This document shows positions 46,369 to 55,671 of a stretch of DNA of 64,000 nt, one piece after another. The stretch is from Nocardioides alcanivorans. Lineage in GTDB: Bacteria; Actinomycetota; Actinomycetes; Propionibacteriales; Nocardioidaceae. Location of the stretch: assembly GCF_021555175.1 (NCBI RefSeq), contig NZ_JAKGRW010000054.1, forward strand, positions 1 to 64,000, given 5' to 3'. Under the pieces are notes generated by a model, which saw only the letters and a list, made by a program, of their open reading frames with translations, searched no databases and was not told the DNA's origin. The position numbers were made by a program, and so were the translations under genes. Numbering within the stretch: the first letter of the stretch is position 1; each line of letters opens with the position of its first letter.

Positions 46369-46745
46369 ATGACAGAGCTTGCGCCAGCAGATCGCCGGTC
46401 GTTGGCTGCTGCCTTCGGGGTGGTCGGAGCGGTCGGAGCCGGCGCGGGCACTTCTGGTGAGCCGGGCTCCCCGCTCACCTTCGTCCTCCTGGCGTACGTC
46501 GCCGCGGTCGTTCTCGTGCTGGCCATCCGGGGCCGCCGGGTGCTGCACGCAGTCGCATGGATCTGGGGGAGTGCCGTGCTGCTGCTCGCCGCTCTCGTGC
46601 TCCCCATCGACGGATTCTCTGTCCCGGGGCTCGCGGTCGCACTGCTCTACGGCACTCCGCTCTGGGCGCTGTGGACCGGGCTGGCGTTCAGTCTCTGGCA
46701 CCTCCGGCGGGAAGCTTCTTCCAACCTCAGCTGCCGCAGGACTGA
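46369..46745 (+). CDS. Small membrane protein, end uncertain
   Basis: The ATG at 46369 follows AAGGAG. The protein has three to four hydrophobic helices (LTFVLLAYVAAVVLVLAI, VAWIWGSAVLLLAALVL, LAVALLYGTPLWALWTG). The unrepaired frame runs to 46902 and overlaps the convergent YdeI-like gene by 150 bases. One extra G in GCGGG near 46710 would end it at 46745 (RRGSFFQPQLPQD), leaving six bases to the neighbour, which I prefer. The family was not recognised. Topology and function are unknown. Confidence 0.6.
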
Positions 46746-46751
46746 CCCGTC

Positions 46752-47129
46752 TCAGGTCCAGGGGTTGTCCCACCGGCCGTCGGCCTTCGCTGCCTCGACC
46801 TCGGCGATGCCATCGGGACGCATCCGACCTTCAGCGGTGAGCCGTTCGACCTTCGCGATGTTGATGCGTGACCACTTGCTGCGTGGTCGCCGACGCGTGT
46901 AACGCTGGACGTAGCTGTCGTCGTCCCAACGGCGGCGTACGGCGGAAACCCACCCGTGGCAGAGGCCGACGTCGACCATCTCGTCCTCAGTGACCGAGGT
47001 CAACGGCGACGACTTCTTGGCGGTCCGCACCCACACGGCACGTGAATCGGCTGGCTGGAGCTCGAGCCAGGCGTCGAACTCCTCCCAGGAGGGCAGGTCC
47101 AGGACAGGCTCACCGTCGATGGCTTCCAT
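46752..47129 (-). CDS. YdeI/OmpD-associated family protein, short form
   Basis: Intact 125-residue protein. ADSRAVWVRTAKKSSPLTSV and DVGLCHGWVSAVRRRWDDDS are followed by YVQRYTRRRPRSKWSRINIA, characteristic of the YdeI family linked to peptide and polymyxin tolerance. It ends at DGRWDNPWT, whereas many relatives carry about 50-60 more residues after this point, so this is a naturally short or truncated version. Function remains loosely defined. Confidence 0.8.
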   Translation of the reverse strand: MEAIDGEPVLDLPSWEEFDAWLELQPADSRAVWVRTAKKSSPLTSVTEDEMVDVGLCHGWVSAVRRRWDDDSYVQRYTRRRPRSKWSRINIAKVERLTAEGRMRPDGIAEVEAAKADGRWDNPWT

Positions 47130-47154
47130 GTGTCGACACTAGGACAGATCTCGA

Positions 47155-47763
47155 TCAGCCAGTGATGCCTCCCCGGAGCGCGCGCACGGCGAACCTCGTG
47201 GCTTCGGCGACGGAGACGCCACGGTTGATCGTGATCTCGGCAGCGCAGTAGATGACGGAGTAGTAGAGGTCGAGGAGCCACTCCGGTGGGACGTCGGCCG
47301 ACAGGCTTCCGTCGGCCTGCCCGCGCCGCACCAGGTCGAGGGTCTCGTCGGTCGCGGGACCGTAGAAGATCTCCGCCTTCGGATTGCCCTCGAAACGGTG
47401 GGGGTCGGTCCAGAGGAACATGACCCAGTGACCCAGGCTCACCACGTGCTCGAGACCGTGCAGCAGCTCATCGAGGCCGGAGCCGGTGGGGTCGGCCTCG
47501 CCGCGATCGGATTCGACCATGTCGAAGGCGCGCGTGCCCGCCTCCAAGCAGGCGTCGACGACCTCGGCGCGGTCGGCGAAGTACCGGTGCAGGGTGCTTC
47601 GGCTGACGCCGGCTCGTTCGGCCACCGTGGCAAGCGGCGCGGTCCAGTCCTCGGCCCACACCCGCACGGCCGCATCGATGATCGCTCGCCGGGTGCGCCG
47701 ACGTACGGCGGTCTCGCCGGCCGGAGCTGCTGAGACGGTGGACACGTGGGACTCCGGGCTCAT
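47155..47763 (-). CDS. TetR-family regulator, probable repressor of the ABC exporter
   Basis: Intact 202-residue TetR protein. The helix-turn-helix is TVAERAGVSRSTLHRYFADR (residues about 46-65), followed by a helical ligand-binding part (LGHWVMFLWTDPHRF). It is divergent from the ABC transporter gene, and the 80-base gap contains two GACAnnnnTGTC palindromes. Autoregulation and control of the exporter are the likely role. The inducer is unknown. Confidence 0.85.
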   Translation of the reverse strand: MSPESHVSTVSAAPAGETAVRRRTRRAIIDAAVRVWAEDWTAPLATVAERAGVSRSTLHRYFADRAEVVDACLEAGTRAFDMVESDRGEADPTGSGLDELLHGLEHVVSLGHWVMFLWTDPHRFEGNPKAEIFYGPATDETLDLVRRGQADGSLSADVPPEWLLDLYYSVIYCAAEITINRGVSVAEATRFAVRALRGGITG

Positions 47764-47784
47764 GGCCCGAGGGTAACCGAATGC

Positions 47785-47838
47785 GACACGACTGTCTGAT
47801 TGTGAGACTTGGCAGACCCATAATGAGACAGTAGTGTC
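47785..47838. promoter_or_regulatory. Two GACA-N4-TGTC operator candidates
   Basis: GACACGACTGTC (47785-47796) and GACAGTAGTGTC (47827-47838) are each palindromic. The 13-base blocks around them are also inverted repeats of one another, with one mismatch. They lie between the divergent TetR and ABC genes; the second ends six bases before the ABC start. Confidence 0.65.
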
Positions 47839-47844
47839 CTATTC

Positions 47845-49647
47845 ATGAACGCAGATCTGGAGGGCAGTGCCCCGGCTGCTGACGTCCCGAGTCCTCAGCA
47901 GCCGCGTTGGCGCCTCCTGGCCCGCTACGTCCGCCCCCACCGCACGACGTTCGTCGTCGCGCTGGTGCTCGGCCTGGGTGGGACGGCCGCCGAACTCGTG
48001 AGCCCGTTGGTCACCCGCGAGGTTCTCGACGGCCTGGAGACCGAGGCATCGCTGCTCGGTCCGGTCCTGTTGCTCATGGCCGTCCTGATCGTCGGCAATG
48101 CGATCGGCTACGTCCAGACCGTCATGCTCGGGACGATGGCCGAGCGGATCATCCGTGGTGCCCGCCGCACCATGCTCGGTCGGCTCCTCGGGGCGCGCAC
48201 CGAGTACCTCGCAGGGCGTACGGGCGGCGAGATGGTCTCGCGCGTCACCTCCGACACCACGCTGATCCGCGAGGCGTCGACCTCGAGCCTCGTCTACCTC
48301 GTCAACGGTGCGATCTCCCTCCTCGGATCGCTCGCGCTCATGGCCTACCTCGACGTACCGCTCCTGCTCGTGACCCTCGCCGTCGTCGTGGTCGGCATCG
48401 GCCTCGCCTCGGCGCTCATGCCGCGCATGGCCAGACTGCAGCAGCAGGTCCAGGCCGAGCTCGGCGATCTCGGCGGCAGGCTGGACGGGGTCAGCCGGGC
48501 GCTGCGCACCGTCAAGGCGAGTCGTGCCGAGGAGCGGGAGCTGCAACGACTCGGCCACCATGTCGACGAGGCGGGTCGGCTCGGCGTGAAGGTCGTGAAG
48601 CTGGAGGCGGCAGCGTGGACCCTGACCGGCGTCGCGATCAACCTGGTCGTGCTGGTCGTGCTGGGCTTCGGTGCCTACCGGGTCTCGACCGGTGCGCTCG
48701 ACGTCCCGACGCTCGTCGCGTTCCTCCTCTATGTCTTCGGCCTGATGTGGCCGGTCATGATGATCACGATGGGACTGACCTCCCTGCAGTCCGGCCTCGC
48801 TGCCGCGGCCCGCATCGAAGAAGTGGTGACCCTGCCCCAGGAGGAGGACCGGGCCGGCTCCTCGTCGGCGCCGGCCGGTGTCGACGCCGCCGCTGCGGTG
48901 CTGGGCCTCGAGTCGGTCTCGGTCCGATACCGACCGGACGGGCCGCTCGCGCTCGACGACGTCTCGCTGGAGATCCCCAGACGAGGCCACACCGCGCTCG
49001 TCGGTCCCTCGGGCGCCGGCAAGACGACGGTGCTGTCGCTGCTGCTGAAGTTCCTGCATCCCGTCGCCGGCCGGGTCACGCTCGACGGGGTGCCGTACGA
49101 CGCATGGACGGCCGATGCCGTGCGCTCGCGCATCGGATACGTCGAGCAGGACACCCCGCTCGTGCCCGGAACGGTGCGCGACAACGTCGTCCACGCGGTG
49201 CCGGACGCTGACGAGGCCGCGGTCTGGGCGGCGCTGGAGGCAGTCCACCTGGGCGACACGGTCCGGGCGCTTCCCGACGGGATCGACACCGAACTCAGCG
49301 CGACGAGGCTGTCCGGTGGCGAACGTCAGCGGATCGCCGTCGCCCGGGCCCTGGTGCAACAGCCTGAGATCGTCCTGCTCGACGAGGCGACTGCCCAACT
49401 CGACGCGCTCACCGAGGCTGCCGTGGCGGCCGGGGTCCGCGAGCTCGCGCGCGGTGGTGCCGTGGTGTCGATCGCGCACCGCCTGTCGACGGTGATGGAC
49501 GCCGACCGGATCGTGCTGCTCGAAGCTGGTCGCGTGCGTGCCATCGGAACGCACTCGGAACTGCTCGACGACGAGCTCTATGCGGACCTGATCGCCGCAC
49601 TGCGCATCGGTCCGGCGCCGAGCGTGGCAGTCGCGCCCGTGGCCTGA
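47845..49647 (+). CDS. ABC exporter, fused permease and ATPase
   Basis: Intact 600-residue half-transporter. Six hydrophobic helices lie in the first 310 residues. The ATPase has Walker A GPSGAGKTTVLSLLL (about 388-402), Q-loop VEQDTPLVPG, signature LSGGERQRIAVARALV, Walker B IVLLDEATAQLD and the switch His in VVSIAHRLSTVMDADRI. It is of multidrug/lipid exporter type and should act as a homodimer or with a partner not seen here. It is likely repressed by the divergent TetR protein. Confidence 0.9.
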   Translation: MNADLEGSAPAADVPSPQQPRWRLLARYVRPHRTTFVVALVLGLGGTAAELVSPLVTREVLDGLETEASLLGPVLLLMAVLIVGNAIGYVQTVMLGTMAERIIRGARRTMLGRLLGARTEYLAGRTGGEMVSRVTSDTTLIREASTSSLVYLVNGAISLLGSLALMAYLDVPLLLVTLAVVVVGIGLASALMPRMARLQQQVQAELGDLGGRLDGVSRALRTVKASRAEERELQRLGHHVDEAGRLGVKVVKLEAAAWTLTGVAINLVVLVVLGFGAYRVSTGALDVPTLVAFLLYVFGLMWPVMMITMGLTSLQSGLAAAARIEEVVTLPQEEDRAGSSSAPAGVDAAAAVLGLESVSVRYRPDGPLALDDVSLEIPRRGHTALVGPSGAGKTTVLSLLLKFLHPVAGRVTLDGVPYDAWTADAVRSRIGYVEQDTPLVPGTVRDNVVHAVPDADEAAVWAALEAVHLGDTVRALPDGIDTELSATRLSGGERQRIAVARALVQQPEIVLLDEATAQLDALTEAAVAAGVRELARGGAVVSIAHRLSTVMDADRIVLLEAGRVRAIGTHSELLDDELYADLIAALRIGPAPSVAVAPVA

Positions 49648-49670
49648 CGCACAGAGCTCGCCGGAGGGTT

Positions 49671-50777
49671 TCAGGCCCGGGCGAGCGCCCTCCCGATCGC
49701 CAGTGCCTGCTCCGTGGCGCCGCCGAACGAGAACTCGAAACGCTTCGCCGCCGTGAAGTAGCGGTGCGCCTCGCCGTCGAGGTCGATGCCGACACCGCCG
49801 TGCACGTGCACGGTCGTGTGGGCGATCTTGTGGCCGGCATCGGCGGCCCACAGCTTTGCCACGGCGACCTCGGTCGCCGCGGGCAGCCCCTCCTGGAGGC
49901 GCCAGACGGCCTGCCACAGGCAGAGCTCCTCGAACAAGGCATCGATGTAGCCGTCGGCAAGTCGCTGCGACACTGCCTGGAACGTGCCGATCGGACGACC
50001 GAACTGCTCGCGAGTCTTCGCATACTCGGCGGTCAGCCTCACCGCGCCGCGCACCACGCCCAGCTGCTCGGCCGTCGCACACACCGTCAGCAGTTGGCCG
50101 AGGCGCTCGGCCGCGACACCGTCGGCAGCACCGAGCAGCCGCTCCGCACCGAGTCGTACGTCGTCCAACTGCAGCAGCGTCGTCACGTCGCCGTCGCTGG
50201 TGTGCTGCTCCTCGAGCGTCACACCGTCGTCGCCGGGGGTGACCATCAGCACGGCCGAGCCGGTCGGGGTGGAGGCCGTGACCAGGAAGAGGTCCGCACG
50301 GTGACCGGCGCGCACCAGCGTCTTGGCGCCGGTCACCAGGTGTCCGCCTTCGTGAGGAGCCGCGGTCGTGGTCGGATGGCCGGGCAGGAAGTCGAGCGCC
50401 TCGGAGACGGCGGCCGTGAGCACTCGGGAACCGTCGGCAGCGCCGGCGAGCCACTCCTGCTTCTGCTTGTCGTTGCCGAACTCGGCGACGGCGACCGCGG
50501 CAGGCACGTGTACGGCGGCCGGCACCGGCGCCACGCCTCGGCCGATCTCGATGAGCACCCGGGCCGCCTCGACGAGACCGAGTCCGGCGCCGCCGTACTC
50601 CTCGGGCACGGTGAGGGAGAGGAGGCCGGCGTCGGCCAGTGCCTTCCAGAGCTCGGGGTCGAAACGATCTCCGGCCCGCTCGACGGTACGCATCCGCTCC
50701 GGAGTGGCGAGGTCGCCGACGATCCGGGCAGCGAGCTCGGCTGCTTCGTCCTGTTCGGGGGTGAAGGTGAAGTCCAT
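49671..50777 (-). CDS. fadE27: FadE27-type acyl-CoA dehydrogenase beta subunit (ChsE5-like)
   Basis: Intact 368-residue acyl-CoA dehydrogenase-like subunit. It starts MDFTFTPEQDEAAELAAR; VPEEYGGAGLGLVEAARVL, TREQFGRPIGTFQAVSQRLAD and a C-terminal HVHGGVGIDLDGEAHRYFTA match FadE27. It pairs with the adjacent FadE26 to form a heterotetramer (alpha2-beta2) that dehydrogenates the C27 steroid side chain. It is 19 bases downstream of fadE26. Typical of this subunit, the acidic catalytic base region is less conserved than in FadE26. Confidence 0.88.
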   Translation of the reverse strand: MDFTFTPEQDEAAELAARIVGDLATPERMRTVERAGDRFDPELWKALADAGLLSLTVPEEYGGAGLGLVEAARVLIEIGRGVAPVPAAVHVPAAVAVAEFGNDKQKQEWLAGAADGSRVLTAAVSEALDFLPGHPTTTAAPHEGGHLVTGAKTLVRAGHRADLFLVTASTPTGSAVLMVTPGDDGVTLEEQHTSDGDVTTLLQLDDVRLGAERLLGAADGVAAERLGQLLTVCATAEQLGVVRGAVRLTAEYAKTREQFGRPIGTFQAVSQRLADGYIDALFEELCLWQAVWRLQEGLPAATEVAVAKLWAADAGHKIAHTTVHVHGGVGIDLDGEAHRYFTAAKRFEFSFGGATEQALAIGRALARA

Positions 50778-50796
50778 CGTTGATCCTTCGTTCGGT

Positions 50797-51974
50797 TCAG
50801 CGCTTGGCAGCCGGCAGGCCGAGGCCCACGTAGCCGATGATGTCTCGTTGGATCTCGTTGGTGCCGCCGCCGAAGGTCATCACGAGTGAGCTGCGGAAGT
50901 AGCGCTCCAGGCGGCCGAGCAGGACGGATCCGGGGAGTCCGCGGTGATACCGGCGTGGGGGCCGACGATCTCCATCAGCGCCCGGTAGACCTCGGTGGCC
51001 AGCTCGGAGCCGTAGACCTTCGTGGCGGACGCATCCGCGGGGAGAGGTTGTCGACACTGGACGCGAGCTTCCAGTTGACCAGCGTCAACGCCTCGGTGCG
51101 GGCATGGGCGCGGCCCAGCAGGATCTGCACCCATTCGGAGTCGATCACGCGACTGCCGTCGGCGCGCTTGGTCTCCTGGGCCCACCGACGTACCTGGTCG
51201 ATCGACTCGACCAGCGCCGCCGACGACGTGAGCGCGACCCGCTCGTGGTTGAGCTGGTTGGTCATCAATGCCCAGCCACCGTTGAGCTCGCCCACGAGAT
51301 TGCCGACCGGCACCCGTACGTCTTCGTAGTAGGTCGCCGAGGTGTGGACGCCGGCGACCGTGTGCACCGGCGTGTAGGAGAAGCCGGGGGCGTCGGCAGG
51401 CACCAGGATCATCGACAGTCCCTTGTGGCGTGGGAGGTCGGGATCGGTGCGGCACGCCATCCAGATCCAGTCGGCGTACTGGATCAATGACGTCCACATC
51501 TTCTGACCGTTGATCACCCACTCGTCGCCCTCACGCACCGCGCGGGGTGCGCAGTGAGGCGAGGTCGGTGCCCGACCCCGGTTCGGAGTAGCCGATGGAG
51601 AAGTGCAGGTCGCCCGCCAGGATCCGCGGCAGGAAGTACTCCTTCTGCTCGTCCGATCCGTAGCGCATGATCGTCGGCCCGACCGTGTTCAACGTGAGGT
51701 AGGGGATCGGTACGCCGGCCACTGCGGCCACGTCGGTGAAGATCAACTGCTCGATCATCGAGCGGTTCTGGCCGCCGTACTCCTCTGGCCATCCGATGCC
51801 GAGCCAGCCGTCGGTGCCGAGTTGGCGGATGACCTCCTTGTAGACCTTCGCGTCGCCGAACTCCCCGGTCGCCGCAGCCAGGGCTGCGCGACGCTCCGGG
51901 GTGACCAGTTCTGCGAAGTAGCCTTGCAGGTGTGCGCGTAGCGCTTCCTGCTCGGGAGAGAGGGCGATGTGCAT
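50797..51974 (-). CDS. fadE26: FadE26-type acyl-CoA dehydrogenase alpha subunit (ChsE4-like), three indels
   Basis: About 392 residues after repair. MHIALSPEQEALRAHLQGYF, GWLGIGWPEEYGGQNRSMIE, HFSIGYSEPGSGTDLASL, TNQLNHERVALTSSAAL and FGGGTNEIQRDIIGYVGLGL follow FadE26 throughout. The frame shifts three times: near 51547 one C too many (R-AVREGDE), near 51038 one C short (LSPADASATK), and near 50938 one C short (DSPGSVLLGRLERY). It heads the fadE26-fadE27 operon, divergent from kshA. A KstR-like operator lies between. Confidence 0.9.
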
Positions 51975-52046
51975 GGGCTGTGCTCCTGACGCCGCTGATG
52001 TGTGACGAAAAACTTGAGGTGCGGTTGGAAACGCTGCCGAGAAAAC

Positions 52047-52060
52047 TATAACCTGTTCTT
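52047..52060. promoter_or_regulatory. KstR-like operator between fadE26 and kshA
   Basis: TATAACCTGTTCTT matches TnnAACnnGTTnnA except for the final base. It is 40 bases upstream of kshA and 72 upstream of fadE26. Confidence 0.65.
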
Positions 52061-52100
52061 GTTTTGGTCCAGAGGTTACGAGTAGACCGAGGAGTCGACC

Positions 52101-53251
52101 ATGAGTAACGCCCGACTGTTGGACGCCGGCACCCTCCCGAGCGCTTCGCTCGCGGATGGCACTGCCTCGGCCTGGCGCGTGACTTCAACGACGGCAAGCC
52201 GCACAAGATCGACGCCTTCGGCGAGAAGCTCGTGGTGTGGAGTGACACGAAGGGAAACATCAACGTCCTCGACGCCTACTGCCGTCACATGGGCGGGGAC
52301 CTGTCGCAGGGCACGGTCAAGGGCGACGAGATCGCGTGTCCGTTCCACGACTGGCGCTGGGGCGGCGATGGCCGCTGCAAGTCGATTCCCTACGCTCGCC
52401 GCGTCCCGTTGCGCGCCCGCACCCAGCAGTACCCGGCCGTGGTGCACAACGGCATGCTGATGATCTGGCACGACGTCGAGGGCAGCGCCCCCGACATGGA
52501 GGTCCTCCCGCCCGAGCTGCCCGGCGTCGGCACCGACGAATACACCGACTGGACCTGGGAGGTCCTCGACGTCCCGACGGCGCACTGCCGCGAGATCGTC
52601 GACAACGTCGTCGACATGGCGCACTTCTTCTACATCCACCTCGCGTTCCCGACGAATTTCCGCAACGTCTTCGAGGGTCATGTCGCCACGCAGTTCATGG
52701 AGTCCGTCGGACGTCCCGACGTGGCCGGTGGCTACGGCGACGAAGACATGATGCTGAAGTCCGAGGCGTCGTACTTCGGGCCCTCGTTCATGGTCAACTG
52801 GCTCGAGGTCGACTACAAGGGCTTCGTCACCGAGGTCATCCTCATCAACTGCCACGTCCCGACCTCGCAGAACTCCTTCAAGCTCATGTACGGCGTCTGC
52901 GTGAAGAAGCCCGAGGGCCTCGACGACGCGACGGCCGAGTTCATCGGCAAGAAGTACTCCGAGATGTTCAAGGGCGGCTTCGAGCAGGACGTCCACATCT
53001 GGCTCAACAAGGCGCCGGTGCAGAACCCGCTCCTGTGCGAGGAGGACGGGCCGGTCTACCAGCTGCGTCGTTGGTACGAGCAGTTCTACGTCGACAAGGC
53101 CGACGTCGCCACCGACATGACCGACCGCTTCGAGTTCGAGGTCGACGTCACGAAGGCCAACGAGTACTGGCGTGAAGAGGTGGCGGCCAACCTCGCCAAG
53201 AAGGCGGCCGAGGACGAGGCGTTGGCAGCGGCCGGCGCCGAGCAGGCCTGA
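52101..53251 (+). CDS. kshA: KshA, oxygenase of 3-ketosteroid 9-alpha-hydroxylase, one frameshift
   Basis: Rieske non-heme oxygenase of about 383 residues that hydroxylates C9 of 3-ketosteroids, leading to ring B opening. The start at 52101 follows GAGGAG. One C is missing near 52138 (GTLPERFARGWHCLGLARDF). The Rieske site is CRHMGGDLSQ then CPFHDWRWGGDG (C-x-H, C-x2-H); the mononuclear iron region is DNVVDMAHFFYIHLAF. It overlaps the next ATG by one base (TGATG), giving a kshA-small gene-kshB operon. A KstR-like operator precedes it. Confidence 0.93.
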
Positions 53252-53553
53252 TGCCCTCCTTCGTCCCCACCAGCCCGGAGACCGTCGAGGACCAGCAGCT
53301 GTACACCAGGGCACGACTTGTCGAGGTCGCGTGCCAGGACTGCCTCGCCGTCGTGGGTGTGAAGAAGAACTCAGAACATCACACCTCCATCCAGTGGTCG
53401 GAAACTGCTCTGAAAGCATGCGCGGAATTCGCCAGAATGGACCATGAACCAAGTGGTCGTGCTGTGCACACCCCCTGCAAGCGCCTGATCGCGAGCATCG
53501 ACAAGGCTGCCCGCGAAGGCCAGATCCCCATCGGAGCAGAAGATGGATACTGA
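53251..53553 (+). CDS. Small Cys-containing protein between kshA and kshB
   Basis: Intact 100-residue protein starting MPSFVPTSPETVEDQQLY, overlapping kshA by one base and kshB by 11 bases, so all three are coupled. It has ACQDCLAVVGVKKNSEHH (CxxC), a further Cys in ALKACAEFARM and one in HTPCKRLIAS, then a helical end. It could bind a metal or Fe-S cluster or help the two-component oxygenase. I do not recognise a named family and see no membrane segment. Confidence 0.75.
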   Translation: MPSFVPTSPETVEDQQLYTRARLVEVACQDCLAVVGVKKNSEHHTSIQWSETALKACAEFARMDHEPSGRAVHTPCKRLIASIDKAAREGQIPIGAEDGY

Positions 53554-54635
53554 GTCCTACGTCCTTCCCGTACGTGAGGTGATCCGAGAAACCGCCGACG
53601 CCGTGTCGGTCGTCTTCGACCTCACTGAAGAGGCGCAGGGCCACTTCGACTACACCCCGGGGCAGTTCCTCACGCTCGCCGTGCCCAGCGACCAGACCGG
53701 GCTCGTGGCCCGGTGCTACTCGCTGAGCAGCTCGCCGGTGCTCGACCAGCCGCTCACGGTGACCATCAAGCGGACCGTGGACGGCTACGCCTCCAACTGG
53801 ATCTGCGACAACCTGCAGGCCGGCGACACCCTGCGGGTGTTGCCGCCCAGCGGCATCTTCACCCCAGCCGATCTCGATGCCGACCTCCTGCTCTTCGCAG
53901 GCGGCTCGGGGGTCACCCCGGTGATCTCGATCGCACGGACCGCGCTCGCCAAGGGCACCGGCAAGATCGTGGTGTTCTATGCCAACCGCGACCAGGACTC
54001 GGTGATCTTCGCGGAGGAGTGGAGCCGGCTCTCCGCAGAGAACCCCGACCGCCTGATCGTCGTGCACTGGCTGGAGTCGGTGCAGGGACTCCCCAGCCAG
54101 GCGCAGCTGCAGGCCTTCGCGTCGGAGTTCTCCACCTACACCTCCTTCTGCTGCGGGCCCGCCCCTTCATGAAGGCGGTCTCGCTCGCCCTGCGTGAGCT
54201 CGACTTCCCGCGGGAGCGTCGTCACCAGGAGAAATTCGTCTCCTTGGGGGCAACCCGTTCGGCGACGTCGACGAACTCCGGCAGGCCGAGGCGGAGATCG
54301 CCGAGGCCGACGACCACGAGGACGGCGACGACGCAGCGGCTCCGCTCCTGGCCGGCCCGATCACCATCGAGGCCGAGCTCGACGGTGAGAACTTCACCTT
54401 CGACGACTACTCCGGCAAGGAGACCGTCCTCGAGTTCCTCGAGAGCAAGGGCGTCCCGGCACCGTTCTCGTGTCGTGAGGGCAACTGCTCCGCCTGCGCG
54501 TGCGTGGTCCTCGAGGGCGACGTCAAGATGGCTCACAACGAAGTGCTCGACGACCTCGACCTGGCCGACGGCATCCGCCTCACGTGCCAGGCCACTCCGA
54601 TCACGGAGAAGCTGAGGATCTCCTTCAACGGCTGA
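53543..54635 (+). CDS. kshB: KshB, reductase of 3-ketosteroid 9-alpha-hydroxylase, two frameshifts
   Basis: Iron-sulfur flavoprotein of about 364 residues passing electrons from NAD(P)H to KshA. It has the FAD site GLVARCYSLSSSPV and the nucleotide site FAGGSGVTPVISIA. A C-terminal plant-type ferredoxin follows (CREGNCSACAC, final Cys in RLTCQATP). The frame breaks near 54157 (CCCC short by one; GPAPFMKAVSLAL) and near 54246 (GGGGG short by one; GGNPFGDVDEL). It starts inside the preceding small gene. A strong hairpin follows the stop. Confidence 0.92.
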
Positions 54636-54655
54636 GCCGATTCCCCAATCTCCTC

Positions 54656-54687
54656 CAACGCCCGGGCGGTCGGCTGCCCGGGCGTTG
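54656..54687 (+). terminator. Hairpin after the ksh operon
   Basis: CAACGCCCGGGC pairs perfectly with GCCCGGGCGTTG around an eight-base loop, 20 bases after the kshB stop. Confidence 0.85.
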
Positions 54688-54761
54688 CCCTTCCCTGGGG
54701 GTGGGTGCGCGGCCTAGCGTGGTGGACGACCGCTCCCGCCCGGCCCCAAGGAGTTCGTGAG

Positions 54762-55616
54762 ATGAGCAGCATCGACAACGTCGTCGTCCTCGGCATGGGG
54801 GTCCTCGGCTCCCAGATCGCCTTCCAGAGTGCCTACTTCGGCAAGGAGGTGACCGCCTACGACATCTCCGACGAGGCCGTCGCCGCCGGCCGGGAGAGGT
54901 TCGCGACCCTCGCCACGCGCTACGCGCAGGACTTGACCGACGGTGAGGAGAAGGCGGGTGGGGTGCCGGACCTGATCCGCACCACCTCCGACCTGGCAGA
55001 GGCGGTGCGGGGCGCCGACCTGGTGATCGAAGCCGTTCCGGAGGCGCTGGAGATCAAGCAGGCCACCTATCGCAAGCTTGCCGAGGTGGCCGACGCCGGT
55101 ACCGTCTTCGCCACCAACTCCTCGACCCTGCTGCCGTCGGACATCTCGCCCTCCACCGGTCGTCCCGAGCGGTTCCTGGCGCTCCACTTCGCCAACGAGA
55201 TCTGGCTGCACAACACTGCCGAGGTGATGCCCGGCCCCGGGACCGACGCTTCGGTGGTCGAGGAAGTCACCGCGTTCGCCGAGGAGATCGGGATGGTGCC
55301 GATCGTCCTCAGGCGGGAGAAGAGCGGCTACGTGCTCAACTCCCTGCTGGTGCCGCTCCTCGATGCCGCCGCCGAGCTCTGGGTCGGCGACTACGCGGAC
55401 ATCGAGACGGTCGACAAGACCTGGCGCCTGGGTACCGGAGCGCCTGCAGGACCGTTCCAGATCTACGACGTGGTGGGCCTGACGACCGCCTACAACATCG
55501 CCTCGGCCAACCCGGACCCGGGACACCAGGCATTCGCGGCTCGTCTCAAGGCTGAGTACATCGACCAGGGCAAGCTCGGTGTCGCCACGGGCGAGGGGTT
55601 CTACAAGTACGGGTGA
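54762..55616 (+). CDS. 3-hydroxyacyl-CoA dehydrogenase (3-hydroxybutyryl-CoA dehydrogenase type)
   Basis: Intact 284-residue NAD-dependent dehydrogenase. The ATG at 54762 follows AAGGAG. It has VVVLGMGVLGSQIAFQSAYF (GxGxxG), ATNSSTLLPSDI, the catalytic His in FLALHFANEIWLHNT, and a C-terminal helical domain (FKYG end). Its role is beta-oxidation of short or branched acyl-CoAs, possibly steroid-derived ones, but it lies beyond the ksh terminator and is a separate unit. Confidence 0.88.
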   Translation: MSSIDNVVVLGMGVLGSQIAFQSAYFGKEVTAYDISDEAVAAGRERFATLATRYAQDLTDGEEKAGGVPDLIRTTSDLAEAVRGADLVIEAVPEALEIKQATYRKLAEVADAGTVFATNSSTLLPSDISPSTGRPERFLALHFANEIWLHNTAEVMPGPGTDASVVEEVTAFAEEIGMVPIVLRREKSGYVLNSLLVPLLDAAAELWVGDYADIETVDKTWRLGTGAPAGPFQIYDVVGLTTAYNIASANPDPGHQAFAARLKAEYIDQGKLGVATGEGFYKYG

Positions 55617-55671
55617 CTGGGACTCCTTCGCGTCCAGGGGCCCCATCAAGCCGAGAGTGGCCGGCCGGCTG

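Noticed and set aside
47839..50454. Long minus-strand open frame (871 codons) across the ABC exporter and fadE27
   Set aside because: Shadow; the plus-strand ABC protein and the other minus-frame FadE27 are both complete.
12077..54635. Steroid genes as a recently acquired island
   Set aside because: Base and codon use look the same as the housekeeping flanks, no integrase or tRNA boundary is seen, and unrelated genes (map, methyltransferase, DksA-like) are interspersed.
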